From Marinobacter antarcticus (GTDB taxonomy: Bacteria; Pseudomonadota; Gammaproteobacteria; Pseudomonadales; Oleiphilaceae), in the NCBI RefSeq assembly GCF_011049865.1, contig NZ_DRGY01000032.1:1-47242 (forward strand): a DNA stretch of 47,242 bases. The letters are read 5' to 3'. The first letter of the stretch is position 1. Every line of letters starts with the position of its first letter. A program made the position numbers and the translations under genes. Shown here piece by piece: positions 34,810 to 42,921 of the stretch. Under the pieces are notes generated by a model that was not told the origin of the DNA, ran no database searches, and worked only from the letters and a program-made list of their open reading frames with translations.

Positions 34810-36962
34810 TGACGTCCGGAACGGTAATGCCTGACATCGCCGCCTGGTGCTCATTGCAGGCCAGCCTTGTGGCCAGGGGTGAACGCCGGCTTGTACTGCT
34901 GGAGGGCGGGCGTGACGCCGCCGTGCAGTGGCTTCAGGCGCTGTTGCCATTTCTGGAGATCGAAACCGGGCTCTGGGTTGGGGTGGAAGGCGACGTGCCG
35001 GATAGCCGGTTGACCGGTATTGAACCTGCGAAGGCGCGGCAGTGGCTGGGCCGTGAAACGTCGCTGATAGTTTGGGATGGCTGGCAGGGCAATCCGCCGG
35101 ATGCGGTGGCGGCGTTATCGGGCACCCTCAAAGCTGGCGGATTACTGTTCTGGCTCATGCCTTCGCCGGCGGGGTGGGGAGCGTTCTGTGATCCGGATTA
35201 CGCGAGAACCGGGCTGGATCACGGTCAGGCCCACCCTTTTGCCGAGCGTATGGCAGGCACTCTGGCCGCAGACTCGTCGGTAATCCGGGTAAAAACCGAT
35301 TCATCAGAGGCAACAACCCTTCCGGAATTGTCTGAACCCGAATGTGGGTTCAGGGTTGCCACAACGCCGGATCAGCAGGCGCTGATAAAGAAGCTGGTCG
35401 CATTCGGGCTTGGGCGCCGGCGCCGACCGTTGGTGGTGACGGCTGACCGGGGGCGGGGTAAATCGGCGGCGCTGGGCATGGCCGCTGCGCAACTGCTGCA
35501 ACAGGGGCGTCGGCAGGTTCTGGTGACGGCGCCGTCACGAGACAATGCGAACGCTGTGTTTGAACACGCCCGGGAAAGCCTTGGGGCTGAGGTACTGAAT
35601 GCCAGCATCGGCTGCATAGAAACCGTGTCTGGTGCACAACTGCGTTTTATTTCGGTTCGGGACTTGCTTCGGGAAAGGCCGGAGGCTGAGGTGGTGATGG
35701 TAGACGAGGCTGCGGCTATTCCGGTCTTCCTGCTGAAACGCGTGCTTCTGGGGTGGCCTCGGGTGGCGTTTGCGTCCACGGTTTACGGCTACGAGGGAGC
35801 CGGGCGCGGATTTGCCATTCGCTTTCGCCAGATTCTTGACGAGAAAACGCCGCAGTGGCAGTCACAAACGCTTTCCCGGCCGGTGCGTTGGGCCAACAAC
35901 GATCCGCTCGAGCCGTTAATATCCGACCTGTTTCTGCTTGGGGCGAAACACAACCCGGGTGAGGTTTCGCAAGTCGGGTCCGGAGAGTCGGTCATTGAGC
36001 CCTGGCAGCCGGCTCAGGCTTCCGAGGCGGAGCTCGCTGATACCTTTGGCCTGCTGGTGGAGGCCCATTACCGGACAACCCCTGCAGACCTTCGACAATG
36101 GATGGACGATCCCGCCGCCAGAAGCTGGCGCGCTCGCATAAATGGCAAAACCGTAGGTGTGCTCTGGGGCGCGGTGGAAGGTGGGCTGAGCAAAAAGTTG
36201 GCCGAGCAAGTGGCCAGCGGCAAACGGCGGGTTCGTGGGCACCTTTTACCCCAGTCCCTGGCCAGTCACAGTGGCTTTCCGGACGCCGCCAGTCAGCGTG
36301 GTTTGAGGATTATTCGCATTGCGGTCACAGCGCAGGCCCGGCGTTTCGGGATCGGCCGCGGTCTGGTGGCGGCGGCGATGTCAGGTGCGGCGCAGGAGGG
36401 TCTGGATTTTACCGGCACGAGTTTTGGCGGTGGTTCTGATCTTTACGCGTTCTGGGCCGGGTGTGGGCTGCTGTTAGCGCGCGTTGGGCTGCAGCAAGAG
36501 GCTACCAGCGGGGCGTACCCGGTACAGATGATTCACGCTCTGAGTGTCGAAGGGCGGGCTCTGGTTCGTCAGGTGCGGGCTCGTTTGGGGAGGCATTGGT
36601 TGGCTTTGGTGCCATTGAACTGGAGAGACCTGGAGCCAGCGCTGCTGGCGAACATGACATCCGATTTGCAATCAGAGCACCGGCCAGACGCAGCGGATAT
36701 CCGGGATTTGCATAACTTTGGTGACGGCCACCGGGGTTTCCGGCTGATGGTGCCGGTACTGCGGGAACTGAGCCTGGCGCCCGGCGTTATGAGTTGGCTT
36801 TGCGAACATGCAGAGGTGACCCTCTGGTGCCGGGTAGTTCTGCAGGGATGGAGCTGGTCCGAGCTTCAAGAGGAAAGGCTTTGCTCTGGTCAGCGCGATG
36901 GCGAGATTCGCTTGCGCGGTGTGGTTCAGGAAATTTTGCGCAATGTCACTCTAGCTGCATAG
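34809..36962 (+). CDS. tmcA: tRNA(Met) cytidine acetyltransferase TmcA
   Basis: Enzyme of 717 aa that makes N4-acetylcytidine at the wobble position of elongator tRNA(Met), using acetyl-CoA and ATP. The N-terminal domain is followed by an RNA-helicase-like module with P-loop TADRGRGKSAALG (Lys218) and the DEAA-type box MVDEAAAIP. A GNAT acetyltransferase domain follows (IRIAVTAQARRFGIGRGLV). The C-terminal tail binds tRNA. The length is close to E. coli TmcA (671 aa). It overlaps the convergent hydratase gene by 17 bases. Confidence 0.93.
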   Translation: MTSGTVMPDIAAWCSLQASLVARGERRLVLLEGGRDAAVQWLQALLPFLEIETGLWVGVEGDVPDSRLTGIEPAKARQWLGRETSLIVWDGWQGNPPDAVAALSGTLKAGGLLFWLMPSPAGWGAFCDPDYARTGLDHGQAHPFAERMAGTLAADSSVIRVKTDSSEATTLPELSEPECGFRVATTPDQQALIKKLVAFGLGRRRRPLVVTADRGRGKSAALGMAAAQLLQQGRRQVLVTAPSRDNANAVFEHARESLGAEVLNASIGCIETVSGAQLRFISVRDLLRERPEAEVVMVDEAAAIPVFLLKRVLLGWPRVAFASTVYGYEGAGRGFAIRFRQILDEKTPQWQSQTLSRPVRWANNDPLEPLISDLFLLGAKHNPGEVSQVGSGESVIEPWQPAQASEAELADTFGLLVEAHYRTTPADLRQWMDDPAARSWRARINGKTVGVLWGAVEGGLSKKLAEQVASGKRRVRGHLLPQSLASHSGFPDAASQRGLRIIRIAVTAQARRFGIGRGLVAAAMSGAAQEGLDFTGTSFGGGSDLYAFWAGCGLLLARVGLQQEATSGAYPVQMIHALSVEGRALVRQVRARLGRHWLALVPLNWRDLEPALLANMTSDLQSEHRPDAADIRDLHNFGDGHRGFRLMVPVLRELSLAPGVMSWLCEHAEVTLWCRVVLQGWSWSELQEERLCSGQRDGEIRLRGVVQEILRNVTLAA

Positions 36963-38049
36963 GGTCGGTTTCATCGTCCCACACGGGCAGAAAATGGGCT
37001 TCAATAACATCTTCGGATACCTCGAGGAGGCTGGCAAAAGACCACTGCGGGTTCTGGTCGCGATCAATCAGCCTGGCGCGAATGCCCTCAGCGAGATCTG
37101 GTCTGCGAAGGCACTCCCACACCATGGCCAGCTCCATTCGGAAAACATCCTTCAGGGACATCTGCTGGGCTTTTTTGAGCTGATTCCAAATCAGCCATGC
37201 CGATAACGGATTACCACCTTTCAGCGTTTTCATGCAGGTGCGCCACCAGTCATCGTCTACAGGTGCCATCAGCAGTTGGTTAATAATGTCCGGCAGATCA
37301 GGCCCCGCACACAACCGTGCAATGTCCCTCTCGTGTATTTCCAGGTGGCTTGCGGACAGTTCTCGATAGTCTGACACTTCCAGATGATTCAGTAATCCTG
37401 ACAGGCGGCTGTCGTCGGCTACGGCGTGGCCACTCCAGCGTTCGGCCTGCAGCTGTGTCAACAAATCTTGCCGTCCATGACTTGGCAAGGCCATTTCAGC
37501 CAGGCCAACTCGCAGGGCGTCGGAAACGTTCAGACGGGCACCGGTCAGGCCCATAAACAGCCCCAAGCGGCCCGGCAGGCGATTCAGAAACCAGCTGGCG
37601 CCAACGTCCGGAAACAAGCCGATGGCTATCTCGGGCATCGCCAGAATCGCGTCCGGCGTTAACAGACGGTAGCGACAGGCCGCAAACAGGCCCAGGCCAC
37701 CGCCCATAATAATACCGTGCCCGATCGCGACCACCGGTTTGGGGAACCGATGCAAGGTGTAGTCCAGTTCGTATTCGCGCTGAAACACGCTGAATGCTGC
37801 ATCCGGATCATCAGCGCCCGTCAACGATCGGTAAAGATCGCGAATGTCCCCGCCTGCACAAAAGCTCTTTTCCCCGGCGCCTTGCAGCACAACCACACAG
37901 ATACGCGGGTCCTCAGACCAGCGCCTGAGGCTGTTCCGGATGATGACGATCATCTTTTCAGTGAGCGCATTCAGGGTGGCCGGGGAATTCAGCGTCAATA
38001 AGCCGATGTGGCCCTCGCGACAGGGAAGTTCCTGAACTTCTACACACAT
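36946..38049 (-). CDS. Enoyl-CoA hydratase/isomerase family protein, probably 3-hydroxyisobutyryl-CoA hydrolase
   Basis: Crotonase-fold enzyme of 367 aa. It carries the oxyanion-hole motifs SFCAGGDIRDLY and HGIIMGGGLGLFAACRYR, and the PEIAIGLFPDVGASWFLNRL stretch with the catalytic Glu/Asp residues typical of 3-hydroxyisobutyryl-CoA hydrolases. The long C-terminal part (beyond 260 residues) also fits that subgroup. It would act in valine degradation. No other valine pathway gene is adjacent. Its 3' end overlaps tmcA by 17 bases. Confidence 0.85.
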   Translation of the reverse strand: MCVEVQELPCREGHIGLLTLNSPATLNALTEKMIVIIRNSLRRWSEDPRICVVVLQGAGEKSFCAGGDIRDLYRSLTGADDPDAAFSVFQREYELDYTLHRFPKPVVAIGHGIIMGGGLGLFAACRYRLLTPDAILAMPEIAIGLFPDVGASWFLNRLPGRLGLFMGLTGARLNVSDALRVGLAEMALPSHGRQDLLTQLQAERWSGHAVADDSRLSGLLNHLEVSDYRELSASHLEIHERDIARLCAGPDLPDIINQLLMAPVDDDWWRTCMKTLKGGNPLSAWLIWNQLKKAQQMSLKDVFRMELAMVWECLRRPDLAEGIRARLIDRDQNPQWSFASLLEVSEDVIEAHFLPVWDDETDPMQLE

Positions 38050-38167
38050 GGGTTGGAGTCTCCGGATTGCAAATCAGTCTCCGATGCGATTTTTTTCGTA
38101 ATGTCTTTTCAGTTGGGTGAAGGTTACAAGCCGTGAATGCAGGGCCGGTTACATTGATCTATGGCAT

Positions 38168-38209
38168 TTGCGCTGTGACACGGCTGTGCTATAACTTTCA
38201 AACAGTTAT
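38168..38209 (+). promoter_or_regulatory. Candidate promoter and operator of the cytochrome c gene
   Basis: An extended -10 element TGC-TATAAC (38187-38195) lies 16 bases after TTGCGC (38168-38173). The -10 is overlapped by the inverted repeat ATAAC-N9-GTTAT (38191-38209), which could be an operator. The ATG is 38270. Confidence 0.45.
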
Positions 38210-38269
38210 TGTCCGGTCTACGGTGCCGGTTTAAAAGAAACGTAAAATAATGATGAGAGGCTAAACATA

Positions 38270-38605
38270 ATGAAACTCAAACTCTATGCTGTTGCAGGAC
38301 TTTTTGCACTAAGTGCGGCGGTTCCGGCGGTAGCGTCTGCGGCCGGTGATGCGGCAGCCGGCAAGGCAAAAGCTGCGGTCTGTGGTGCTTGTCACGGTCA
38401 GAACGGCGTGGCTATGATTCCAAGCTATCCTAATCTGGCAGGCCAGCACGAACAGTATCTTGTGCTGGCGCTGAACGCCTACAAAAACAAGGAGCGCAGT
38501 GGTGGTCAGGCGGCCATCATGCAGGGCCAGGCGGCGGCCCTGAGCGACGATGACATTGCCAACCTGGCGGCTTATTTCTCAAGCCTGCCTGCCGGCGGCA
38601 AGTAA
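38270..38605 (+). CDS. Periplasmic class I cytochrome c
   Basis: Exported cytochrome of 111 aa. A signal peptide ([18 protein letters not shown]) precedes the mature protein. A single heme motif CGACH is near residue 43 and the axial Met is probably in [10 protein letters not shown] near 87. It resembles small cytochromes c of the c5/c553 type ([15 protein letters not shown]). It probably shuttles electrons between respiratory complexes. It has its own promoter upstream and is followed by a bidirectional terminator. Confidence 0.92.
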   Translation: MKLKLYAVAGLFALSAAVPAVASAAGDAAAGKAKAAVCGACHGQNGVAMIPSYPNLAGQHEQYLVLALNAYKNKERSGGQAAIMQGQAAALSDDDIANLAAYFSSLPAGGK

Positions 38606-38614
38606 GCTGTACAC

Positions 38615-38646
38615 ATCAACACAGCAGGTCAACCTGCTGTGTTGAT
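38615..38646. terminator. Bidirectional terminator between cytochrome c and ppnN
   Basis: A perfect 14-bp stem (38615-38628 with 38633-38646) closes a four-base loop. The ppnN stop codon (38629-38631) sits in the loop and its last five codons form one strand of the stem. T-runs are weak, so it may act by blocking exonuclease rather than by intrinsic termination. Confidence 0.85.
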
Positions 38647-40011
38647 AATGCGATAGCTGGGACGATAAGCCGACGTGCCCGGCAGTTTCATGCGGTTCTG
38701 GGCCACAAACTGCTCCAGCATAGCCTCCAGAGGCTTGATCAGGGTCAGGTCCCCGGAAATCTCAAAAGGCCCGTGCTCCAGGATCTTTCTGACACCGCCT
38801 TCCTTCACGTTACCCGCCACTATCCCGCTGAACGCTTTTCTCAGATTGGCTGCAATAAGATGAACCGGTTGGTCGCGGTGTAGCTCAAGCGCCAGCATGT
38901 TGGCGTGGTCAGGCTCAAAGGGCAGTTGGAATACCGGATCAATTTTCAGCATCCAGTTGAAGTAGTAGGCATCCTGCATGGTCCGGCGGAAGGCTTCGAC
39001 ATCTTTCATGCCATTCTTCATGGCCTGCGCGACCCGCACGGGGTCATCAATGATGATTTCGTATTTGCTGGCGGCATCGTCTCCGAGGGCGTTACGGATG
39101 AATTTGTCGATCATCTCGAAATACTCGGCGTTTTCCGGCCTGCCGGTAAAAACAACCGGGAAGGGCAGGTCGGCGTTGTCCGGATGCAGAAGGATGCCCA
39201 ACAGATAAAGGATTTCCTCGGCGGTGCCGACGCCTCCGGGAAAGACAATAACGCCGTGGCCGCAGCGTACAAACGCTTCCAGGCGTTTTTCGATATCTGG
39301 CATGATCACCAGTTCGTTAACGATGGGATTGGGTGCTTCTGCGCCGATGATGCCAGGCTCGGTGATGCCAATGTAGCGACCGTTTTTTACCCGCTGCTTT
39401 GCGTGGCCGATGGTAGCGCCTTTCATGGGCCCTTTCATGGCGCCCGGGCCGCAGCCAGTGCAGATGCTCAGCTCGCGCAGGCCAAGTTGATGGCCAACTT
39501 CCTTGCTGTACTGGTATTCGTCATGACTGATGGAGTGCCCGCCCCAGCAAACAATCAAGTCGGGCTGACGGCCCGGCTGCAGAACCCTGGCATTGCGCAG
39601 GATATGAAAGACCATGTTGGTCAGGTCGGCCGGCTCGTTGCTTTTCAGGATCCGGGCAAATTGCGGTGACGAGTGAGTGTAGACAATATCCCGAAGAACC
39701 GAGAACAGGTGCTCGCGAATGGCCCGCAGCATTTCGCCGTCCACAAACGCGTGGGCAGGCGCGTTGATCAACTCCAGTTTAAGGCCCCTGGGCTGAGGAA
39801 TCAGGCGAATATCGAAATCCCCATGGGCCTCCATCAGGTTATGGCAGTTATCGGTCACAACGCCGGTGTTCAGAACGGCCAAAGCGCACTGTCGGAACAG
39901 CCGATACAGGCCACCTTCGCTTCTGTCTTTGAGTAGATTAACTTCGTGATTGGAGAGTATTTCCAAGCTGCCCTCTGGTGATATGAGGGCATTGATGGTG
40001 GGTTCGGTCAT
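38629..40011 (-). CDS. ppnN: Nucleotide 5'-monophosphate nucleosidase PpnN (LOG family)
   Basis: Cytoplasmic enzyme of 460 aa (E. coli PpnN/YgdH is 454) that splits purine nucleotide monophosphates into base and ribose 5-phosphate and is controlled by (p)ppGpp. The central LOG/lysine decarboxylase-like fold has CTGCGPGAMKGPMKG and VFPGGVGTAEEILYLLG, the PGGxGTxxE motif. The N- and C-terminal extensions of the PpnN type are present. It is downstream of the HDAC gene on the same strand, with an inverted repeat in the 75 bases between. Confidence 0.93.
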   Translation of the reverse strand: MTEPTINALISPEGSLEILSNHEVNLLKDRSEGGLYRLFRQCALAVLNTGVVTDNCHNLMEAHGDFDIRLIPQPRGLKLELINAPAHAFVDGEMLRAIREHLFSVLRDIVYTHSSPQFARILKSNEPADLTNMVFHILRNARVLQPGRQPDLIVCWGGHSISHDEYQYSKEVGHQLGLRELSICTGCGPGAMKGPMKGATIGHAKQRVKNGRYIGITEPGIIGAEAPNPIVNELVIMPDIEKRLEAFVRCGHGVIVFPGGVGTAEEILYLLGILLHPDNADLPFPVVFTGRPENAEYFEMIDKFIRNALGDDAASKYEIIIDDPVRVAQAMKNGMKDVEAFRRTMQDAYYFNWMLKIDPVFQLPFEPDHANMLALELHRDQPVHLIAANLRKAFSGIVAGNVKEGGVRKILEHGPFEISGDLTLIKPLEAMLEQFVAQNRMKLPGTSAYRPSYRIINTAG

Positions 40012-40031
40012 TTAGGGAAAAGCTCCTGAGT

Positions 40032-40075
40032 GTCGCGGTAGTGCCGGATTATACAGTATCCGGCACTACCGCGAC
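40032..40075 (-). promoter_or_regulatory. Strong hairpin with an internal TATAAT between the HDAC gene and ppnN
   Basis: A 17-bp perfect stem (40032-40048 with 40059-40075) closes a ten-base loop. On the minus strand the sequence at the loop reads CTGTATAATCC, so a consensus -10 TATAAT spans the loop, without a clear -35. It ends about 20 bases before the ppnN ATG and begins just after the HDAC stop. It could be a terminator-like end for the HDAC transcript, a promoter for ppnN, or an operator. Confidence 0.6.
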
Positions 40076-40086
40076 CTGTGAGTAAG

Positions 40087-41100
40087 TTAACCTTTCATTC
40101 CTTTGAAGAACTGCTGAACGTTCTCGCTGAGGGTGTCCAGATCGTAGCCGCCCTCCTGAACAATCAGCGTTGGCAAGCCAAGTTGCCGCACGTGAGTGCT
40201 GAGCCGGCAGAACCCTTCCGAGGATACCGATACCTTGGCCTGGGGGTCATCTTTGTAGATATCAAAACCCAGAGTCAGAACCAGGGCATCGGGCTGAAAC
40301 AACCGGATGGCCGACAAGGCCTCTTCAAGCTTTTCGAAAAAATCATCTTCGGATGATCCGTGGGGCATTGGCATGTTGATGTTGTAGCCGTAACCCTCGC
40401 CTTCGCCACGTTCGTTCTCGAAGCCGGAAACCACGGGGTAAAAGTTGGTCGGGTCGCCGTGAATGGAAATATACAGCACATCGCTGCGGTCGTAGAAAAT
40501 TTCCTGGATGCCCTGGCCGTGGTGCATGTCTGTGTCGAGGATGACCAGTCGGGGGAACCGGGATTTCATATGTTCGGCAGCAATGGCCGCATTGTTGAGA
40601 TAGCAGAAGCCGCCTGCGGCATCCTTACGGGCATGGTGCCCCGGGGGCCGGCAGACAGCGTAGGCTGTGCGATCGCCTGCGATCAGTGCGTCGGCTGCGC
40701 CAAGGGCCGTCTGCGCCGACCAGTAAGCGGCGTTCCAGGTGTGCTCACCAATTGGGCTGCTGCCGTCCGCCTGATACCGGGCGGCTTCCGCCAGGATACC
40801 GGTCAAATGATTCGGGGAGCGTACAAAAATGTTGGACATCACCTCGTCCCCCCAGTCGTCCATCTTCACCCAGCGACGATGCGCAGATTCAAGAAAGCGC
40901 AGATACCCCAAATCGTGTACCCGGGAGATCGGCCCTGCCCCGTGATCGGTGGGCTCCAGCACCGGTATGTTCATTTCTTTCAGGCCCTCCAGCATCTGGC
41001 TGGTGCGGTCTGGTACTTCCTGGGGCTGACGCATCTGGCCCCTTGTGAAATAGGATCTGGGCGAATGCTTGTCTTGGGCGGGGTGGAAAAATGCTTTCAT
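40087..41100 (-). CDS. HDAC-superfamily deacetylase (acetylpolyamine amidohydrolase-like)
   Basis: Zinc-dependent deacetylase of 337 aa. It has AVCRPPGHHARKD (charge-relay histidines), GFCYLNNAAIAAEH, ILDTDMHHGQGIQEIF with metal-binding Asp and His, and a C-terminal IVQEGGYDL with the substrate Tyr nearby. Bacterial members deacetylate acetylpolyamines or proteins. The N-terminus (FHPAQDKHSPRSYFTRGQ) is typical of the acetylpolyamine subgroup. It faces the divergent dehydrogenase gene. Confidence 0.88.
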   Translation of the reverse strand: MKAFFHPAQDKHSPRSYFTRGQMRQPQEVPDRTSQMLEGLKEMNIPVLEPTDHGAGPISRVHDLGYLRFLESAHRRWVKMDDWGDEVMSNIFVRSPNHLTGILAEAARYQADGSSPIGEHTWNAAYWSAQTALGAADALIAGDRTAYAVCRPPGHHARKDAAGGFCYLNNAAIAAEHMKSRFPRLVILDTDMHHGQGIQEIFYDRSDVLYISIHGDPTNFYPVVSGFENERGEGEGYGYNINMPMPHGSSEDDFFEKLEEALSAIRLFQPDALVLTLGFDIYKDDPQAKVSVSSEGFCRLSTHVRQLGLPTLIVQEGGYDLDTLSENVQQFFKGMKG

Positions 41101-41130
41101 TATCCGAGCTCCTGGATTTTCGATGTTACG

Positions 41131-41195
41131 AGTATAGGCACTGTTCAGGGGTTTAGGTTCTGGTCAGGGGTTTATGTTCTGGAAGTATAGGCACA
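41131..41195. repeat. Tandem 19-bp repeat flanked by 11-bp direct repeats
   Basis: A 19-base unit occurs twice in tandem (41145-41163 and 41164-41182), differing at one base. AGTATAGGCAC appears before (41131-41141) and after (41185-41195). It lies in the divergent region between the HDAC gene and the dehydrogenase gene. Confidence 0.85.
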
Positions 41196-41325
41196 GACAA
41201 AGGATGGTCAAAAGCCCGGTTATCGACTTTACAGGTAGAGATTCTGCATTCACTATGGAAGACATACTCAACCGACGCAACTGTGCACTGTCACAGTGGC
41301 AAACACTGACAGTAAAGGAGCCGAA

Positions 41326-42780
41326 ATGATCGAGTCACCACTGCTGGAAAAGCTGACTGGCTACATCGGCGGTCGCTGGACGGATAACGAACAGGGCAAC
41401 ACCTTTGATGTATACAACCCGGCGACGGGCAAGGTGATTGCGCAGGTTGCTTCCATGTCGGAAGGCGAGGTGAAAGCGGCGGTCGACGCAGGTAAATCTG
41501 CGCTAAGGCTGACCAGCCCTTACTCCATCGAAACCCGCAGAAAATGGCTGGAAGATATTCGTGACGCTCTGAAAGCAAACAGGGAAGAAGTCGGCCGTAT
41601 TCTGTGCATGGAGCATGGAAAACCGCTGAATGAAGCCCAGGGCGAGGTGGAGTACGCGGCCGGATTTTTTGACTATTGTTCAAAGCATATTCAGGCGCTG
41701 GACGCCCACACGCTTCCCGAGAAGCCCAAGGACTGCAACTGGACCGTGCACTATCGGCCAGTTGGCGTGACCGGGTTGATTACACCCTGGAACTTTCCCA
41801 TTGGCATGATTGCCAAGAAGCTCTCGGCGGCCCTTGCGGCTGGCTGCCCCTGTGTGATCAAGCCAGCAAGTGAAACACCGCTGACCATGATCGCGCTGTT
41901 CAAGCTTCTGGACCAACACGTAAACTTGCCAGACGGCATGGTGAATCTGGTCATGGGTAAAGCCAGCGTGATTGGCAAGGTTCTGTGCGAGAGCCCTGAT
42001 GTGCCTATGTTGAGCTTTACCGGTTCCACGGAAGTGGGTCGTAAGTTGATTCTGGATACCGCCGATCAGATCAAGAAACTGGCCCTGGAACTGGGCGGTA
42101 ATGCGCCGTTCATCGTTTTTGACGACGCAGATCTGGACGCTGCCGCAGACAATCTGATTGCCAACAAATTCCGTGGCAGCGGGCAAACCTGCGTGTGTGC
42201 AAACCGGGTGTTTGTTCATGAAAAAGTAATGGATGCTTTCGGTGAAAAGCTTGCAGAGCGCGTTAACAAAATGACCGTGGGCGACGGTATTGCAGGCGAT
42301 GTTGATCTTGGCCCGCTGATCAACAAGGCAGGCTTCGATAAGGTCAAGCGCCACCTTGAAGACGCGCTCAGCAAGGGTGCGTCTCTGATCGCCGGTAAAC
42401 AGCCTGGAGACCTTGGCGAAGGACATCTGTTTTTCCCGCCAACGGTCATCTCCGGCGTAACGCGTGACATGTGCTGCTCCCGGGAAGAAACCTTTGGCCC
42501 TCTGGTGCCGATGGCAAGTTTCCGAACGGAGGACGAAGTGATTGAAGCCGGCAACGATACGGAATTCGGCCTTGCGTCTTACGTGTTCACCGCCGACGTG
42601 GAGCGAGCCCAGCGGGTTGCGGCCGGTCTGCGATTTGGTCACGTGGGTTGGAATACCGGCACCGGACCAACCCCCGAAGCGCCGTTTGGTGGCATGAAGG
42701 CATCCGGCACAGGCCGCGAAGGCGGGCTTGAAGGACTGTTCGAGTTCGTTGAAGCGCAAACGGTACCCCGCGGGTTCTGA
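41326..42780 (+). CDS. NAD(P)-dependent succinate-semialdehyde dehydrogenase
   Basis: Aldehyde dehydrogenase of 484 aa. It contains the PWNFPIGMIAKK pocket, the general-base Glu in LELGGNAPFIV and the catalytic Cys in GSGQTCVCANR. The sequence around PDGMVNLVMG and GTGPTPEAPFGGMK is typical of the GabD group, which makes succinate from succinate semialdehyde. No transaminase is adjacent, so the pathway (GABA or other) is not shown. The ATG at 41326 has AAAGGAG six bases upstream; a GTG at 41296 is less likely. A strong terminator follows. Confidence 0.9.
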   Translation: MIESPLLEKLTGYIGGRWTDNEQGNTFDVYNPATGKVIAQVASMSEGEVKAAVDAGKSALRLTSPYSIETRRKWLEDIRDALKANREEVGRILCMEHGKPLNEAQGEVEYAAGFFDYCSKHIQALDAHTLPEKPKDCNWTVHYRPVGVTGLITPWNFPIGMIAKKLSAALAAGCPCVIKPASETPLTMIALFKLLDQHVNLPDGMVNLVMGKASVIGKVLCESPDVPMLSFTGSTEVGRKLILDTADQIKKLALELGGNAPFIVFDDADLDAAADNLIANKFRGSGQTCVCANRVFVHEKVMDAFGEKLAERVNKMTVGDGIAGDVDLGPLINKAGFDKVKRHLEDALSKGASLIAGKQPGDLGEGHLFFPPTVISGVTRDMCCSREETFGPLVPMASFRTEDEVIEAGNDTEFGLASYVFTADVERAQRVAAGLRFGHVGWNTGTGPTPEAPFGGMKASGTGREGGLEGLFEFVEAQTVPRGF

Positions 42781-42808
42781 TTTGGCGATGTAGTGGGATG
42801 CACTGGAA

Positions 42809-42842
42809 AGAAAGGCGAGCGATGGCTCGCCTTTCTTGTTTT
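42809..42842 (+). terminator. Terminator after the dehydrogenase gene
   Basis: A perfect 12-bp stem AGAAAGGCGAGC/GCTCGCCTTTCT (42809-42820 with 42825-42836) with a four-base loop is followed by TGTTTTC. It ends the dehydrogenase transcript before uvrD. Confidence 0.9.
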
Positions 42843-42921
42843 CAAGGCCGGCAAAGCAGGCGCTCTTCAAGGCTGATATACTGCTGACCTGTTCATTTAA
42901 CCAGTAGCGAAAGTGTTCCCT

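Noticed and set aside
42870..42921. LexA box upstream of uvrD
   Set aside because: E. coli uvrD is LexA-controlled, but no CTG-N10-CAG arrangement of good quality was seen here.
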